A stretch of 25,151 bases of DNA from Armatimonadota bacterium (GTDB taxonomy: Bacteria > Armatimonadota > JAAZEB01), in the NCBI GenBank assembly GCA_012841485.1, contig DUUU01000287.1, forward strand, positions 1 to 25,151. Reading direction: 5' to 3'. Positions 24,640-25,151 of this stretch are shown piece after piece. The position numbers and the translations under genes were made by a program. The notes below the pieces were generated by a model. That model did no database searches and was not told the origin of the DNA. It saw only the letters and a list, made by a program, of their open reading frames with translations. How positions within the stretch are numbered: position 1 is the first letter of the stretch; each line of letters starts with the position of its first letter.

Positions 24640-25151
24640 TCAGTTGTTGAGGCTGACCAGGGGCGCGGGAATCCGCCCGCCCAGGCGAACGAAGGCATCC
24701 GAGGCACCGGTCGGGATCGCGAGGATCGGGCTCTCGCCGAAGAGCCCGCCAAAGACGGCCCGGTCACCCGCGCACTTGCCGGGTACCGGCACCAGGCGCA
24801 CCGCCGTTGTCTTCCGGTTGACCACGCCGATGGCCAGCTCGTCGGCGGCCAACGCGGCGAGGGTCTCCGCCGTGGTGTCGCCGGGGAGCACCACCATATC
24901 GAGGCCCACGGAGCAGACGGCGGTCATCGCCTCCAGCTTCTCCACGCGCAGGTGGCCGGCCTCCGCGGCGGCCGCCAGAGCAGCATCCTCCGCCACCGGG
25001 ATGAACGCCCCGGAGAGACCGCCCACCGACGACGAGGCGAAGGCGCCTCCCTTCTTCACAGCATCGTTGAGGAGCGCCAGCGCCGCGGTCGAGCCCGGGC
25101 CGCCAACGTGGCGCACACCCATCGCCTCGAGGATCTCGCCCACGCTGTCGC
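24640..25151 (-). CDS. UPF0210 (PFL/DUF711) family protein, C-terminal part, cut by window end
   Basis: C-terminal 170 or so residues of a protein that continues past the window end; the family is usually about 450 residues. Recognised by [41 protein letters not shown] and the glycine-rich [19 protein letters not shown] stretch, which match UPF0210/DUF711 proteins as I recall them. The GTG at 25143 is only an internal valine (preceded in frame by Asp-Ser), not a start. Function is unknown; the family is structurally related to glycyl-radical-type folds without proven activity. It converges on cysA with a 10-nt gap. No link to sulfate transport is implied. Confidence 0.8.
   Translation of the reverse strand, partial: DSVGEILEAMGVRHVGGPGSTAALALLNDAVKKGGAFASSSVGGLSGAFIPVAEDAALAAAAEAGHLRVEKLEAMTAVCSVGLDMVVLPGDTTAETLAALAADELAIGVVNRKTTAVRLVPVPGKCAGDRAVFGGLFGESPILAIPTGASDAFVRLGGRIPAPLVSLNN

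Noticed and set aside
1..25151. tRNA, rRNA, CRISPR array or insertion sequence elsewhere in the window
   Set aside because: I looked through the gaps for T-loop-like sequences, regular repeats and transposase motifs and saw none.

Overview
The window is a GC-rich bacterial chromosome segment with dense genes, strong GC bias at third codon positions, and frequent GTG or TTG starts behind good Shine-Dalgarno sites. The gene set is a complete late arginine pathway, a four-gene sulfate ABC transporter, a large exo-rhamnogalacturonan-lyase-like enzyme, a propeller glycosidase, Gfo/Idh and zinc-dehydrogenase sugar enzymes, and a small zinc-ribbon protein. This suggests a free-living, plant-polysaccharide-using heterotroph. 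Armatimonadota is my best guess, but it is an inference from gene content; there is no rRNA in the window.

Layout. 39-6406 (minus strand): FlhG/MinD-type ATPase, then a 1179-residue secreted PL26-like enzyme, then an HtrA/DegP serine protease. 6407-9691: a zinc-dependent dehydrogenase (+) converging on a Gfo/Idh/MocA oxidoreductase (-), then a zinc-ribbon protein (+) with an extended -10 promoter and a long leader. 9704-10044 (minus strand): a 341-nt ORF-less group IIC intron. It lies beside a terminator-like hairpin that probably once ended the zinc-ribbon gene. 10231-12006: a secreted M14-type zinc peptidase (+), converging with only 5 nt between stops on the last gene of the next block.

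12012-20160 (minus strand): an arginine cluster read from a near-consensus promoter (TTGACA-17-TAGAAT at 20132-20160). Order: about 330 nt of highly foldable leader RNA, argD, a protein made of four Clp-N repeats, argF, argG, argH and a propeller glycosidase. ArgD, ArgF, ArgG and ArgH supply four late steps from N-acetylglutamate semialdehyde to arginine; argB, argC and argJ are not here. The leader can form a terminator hairpin with a U-tract near its end. An alternative long-range stem uses the same bases, which suggests attenuation.

20672-24629 (+): sbp-cysT-cysW-cysA, a sulfate/thiosulfate importer, with cysW and cysA overlapping by ATGA. The window ends inside a UPF0210 (PFL) family gene on the minus strand.

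The most notable items are the ORF-less group IIC intron and the unclassified structured leader of the arginine cluster. Next come the tandem Clp-N protein embedded among arginine genes and an FlhG-like ATPase with no flagellar neighbours.
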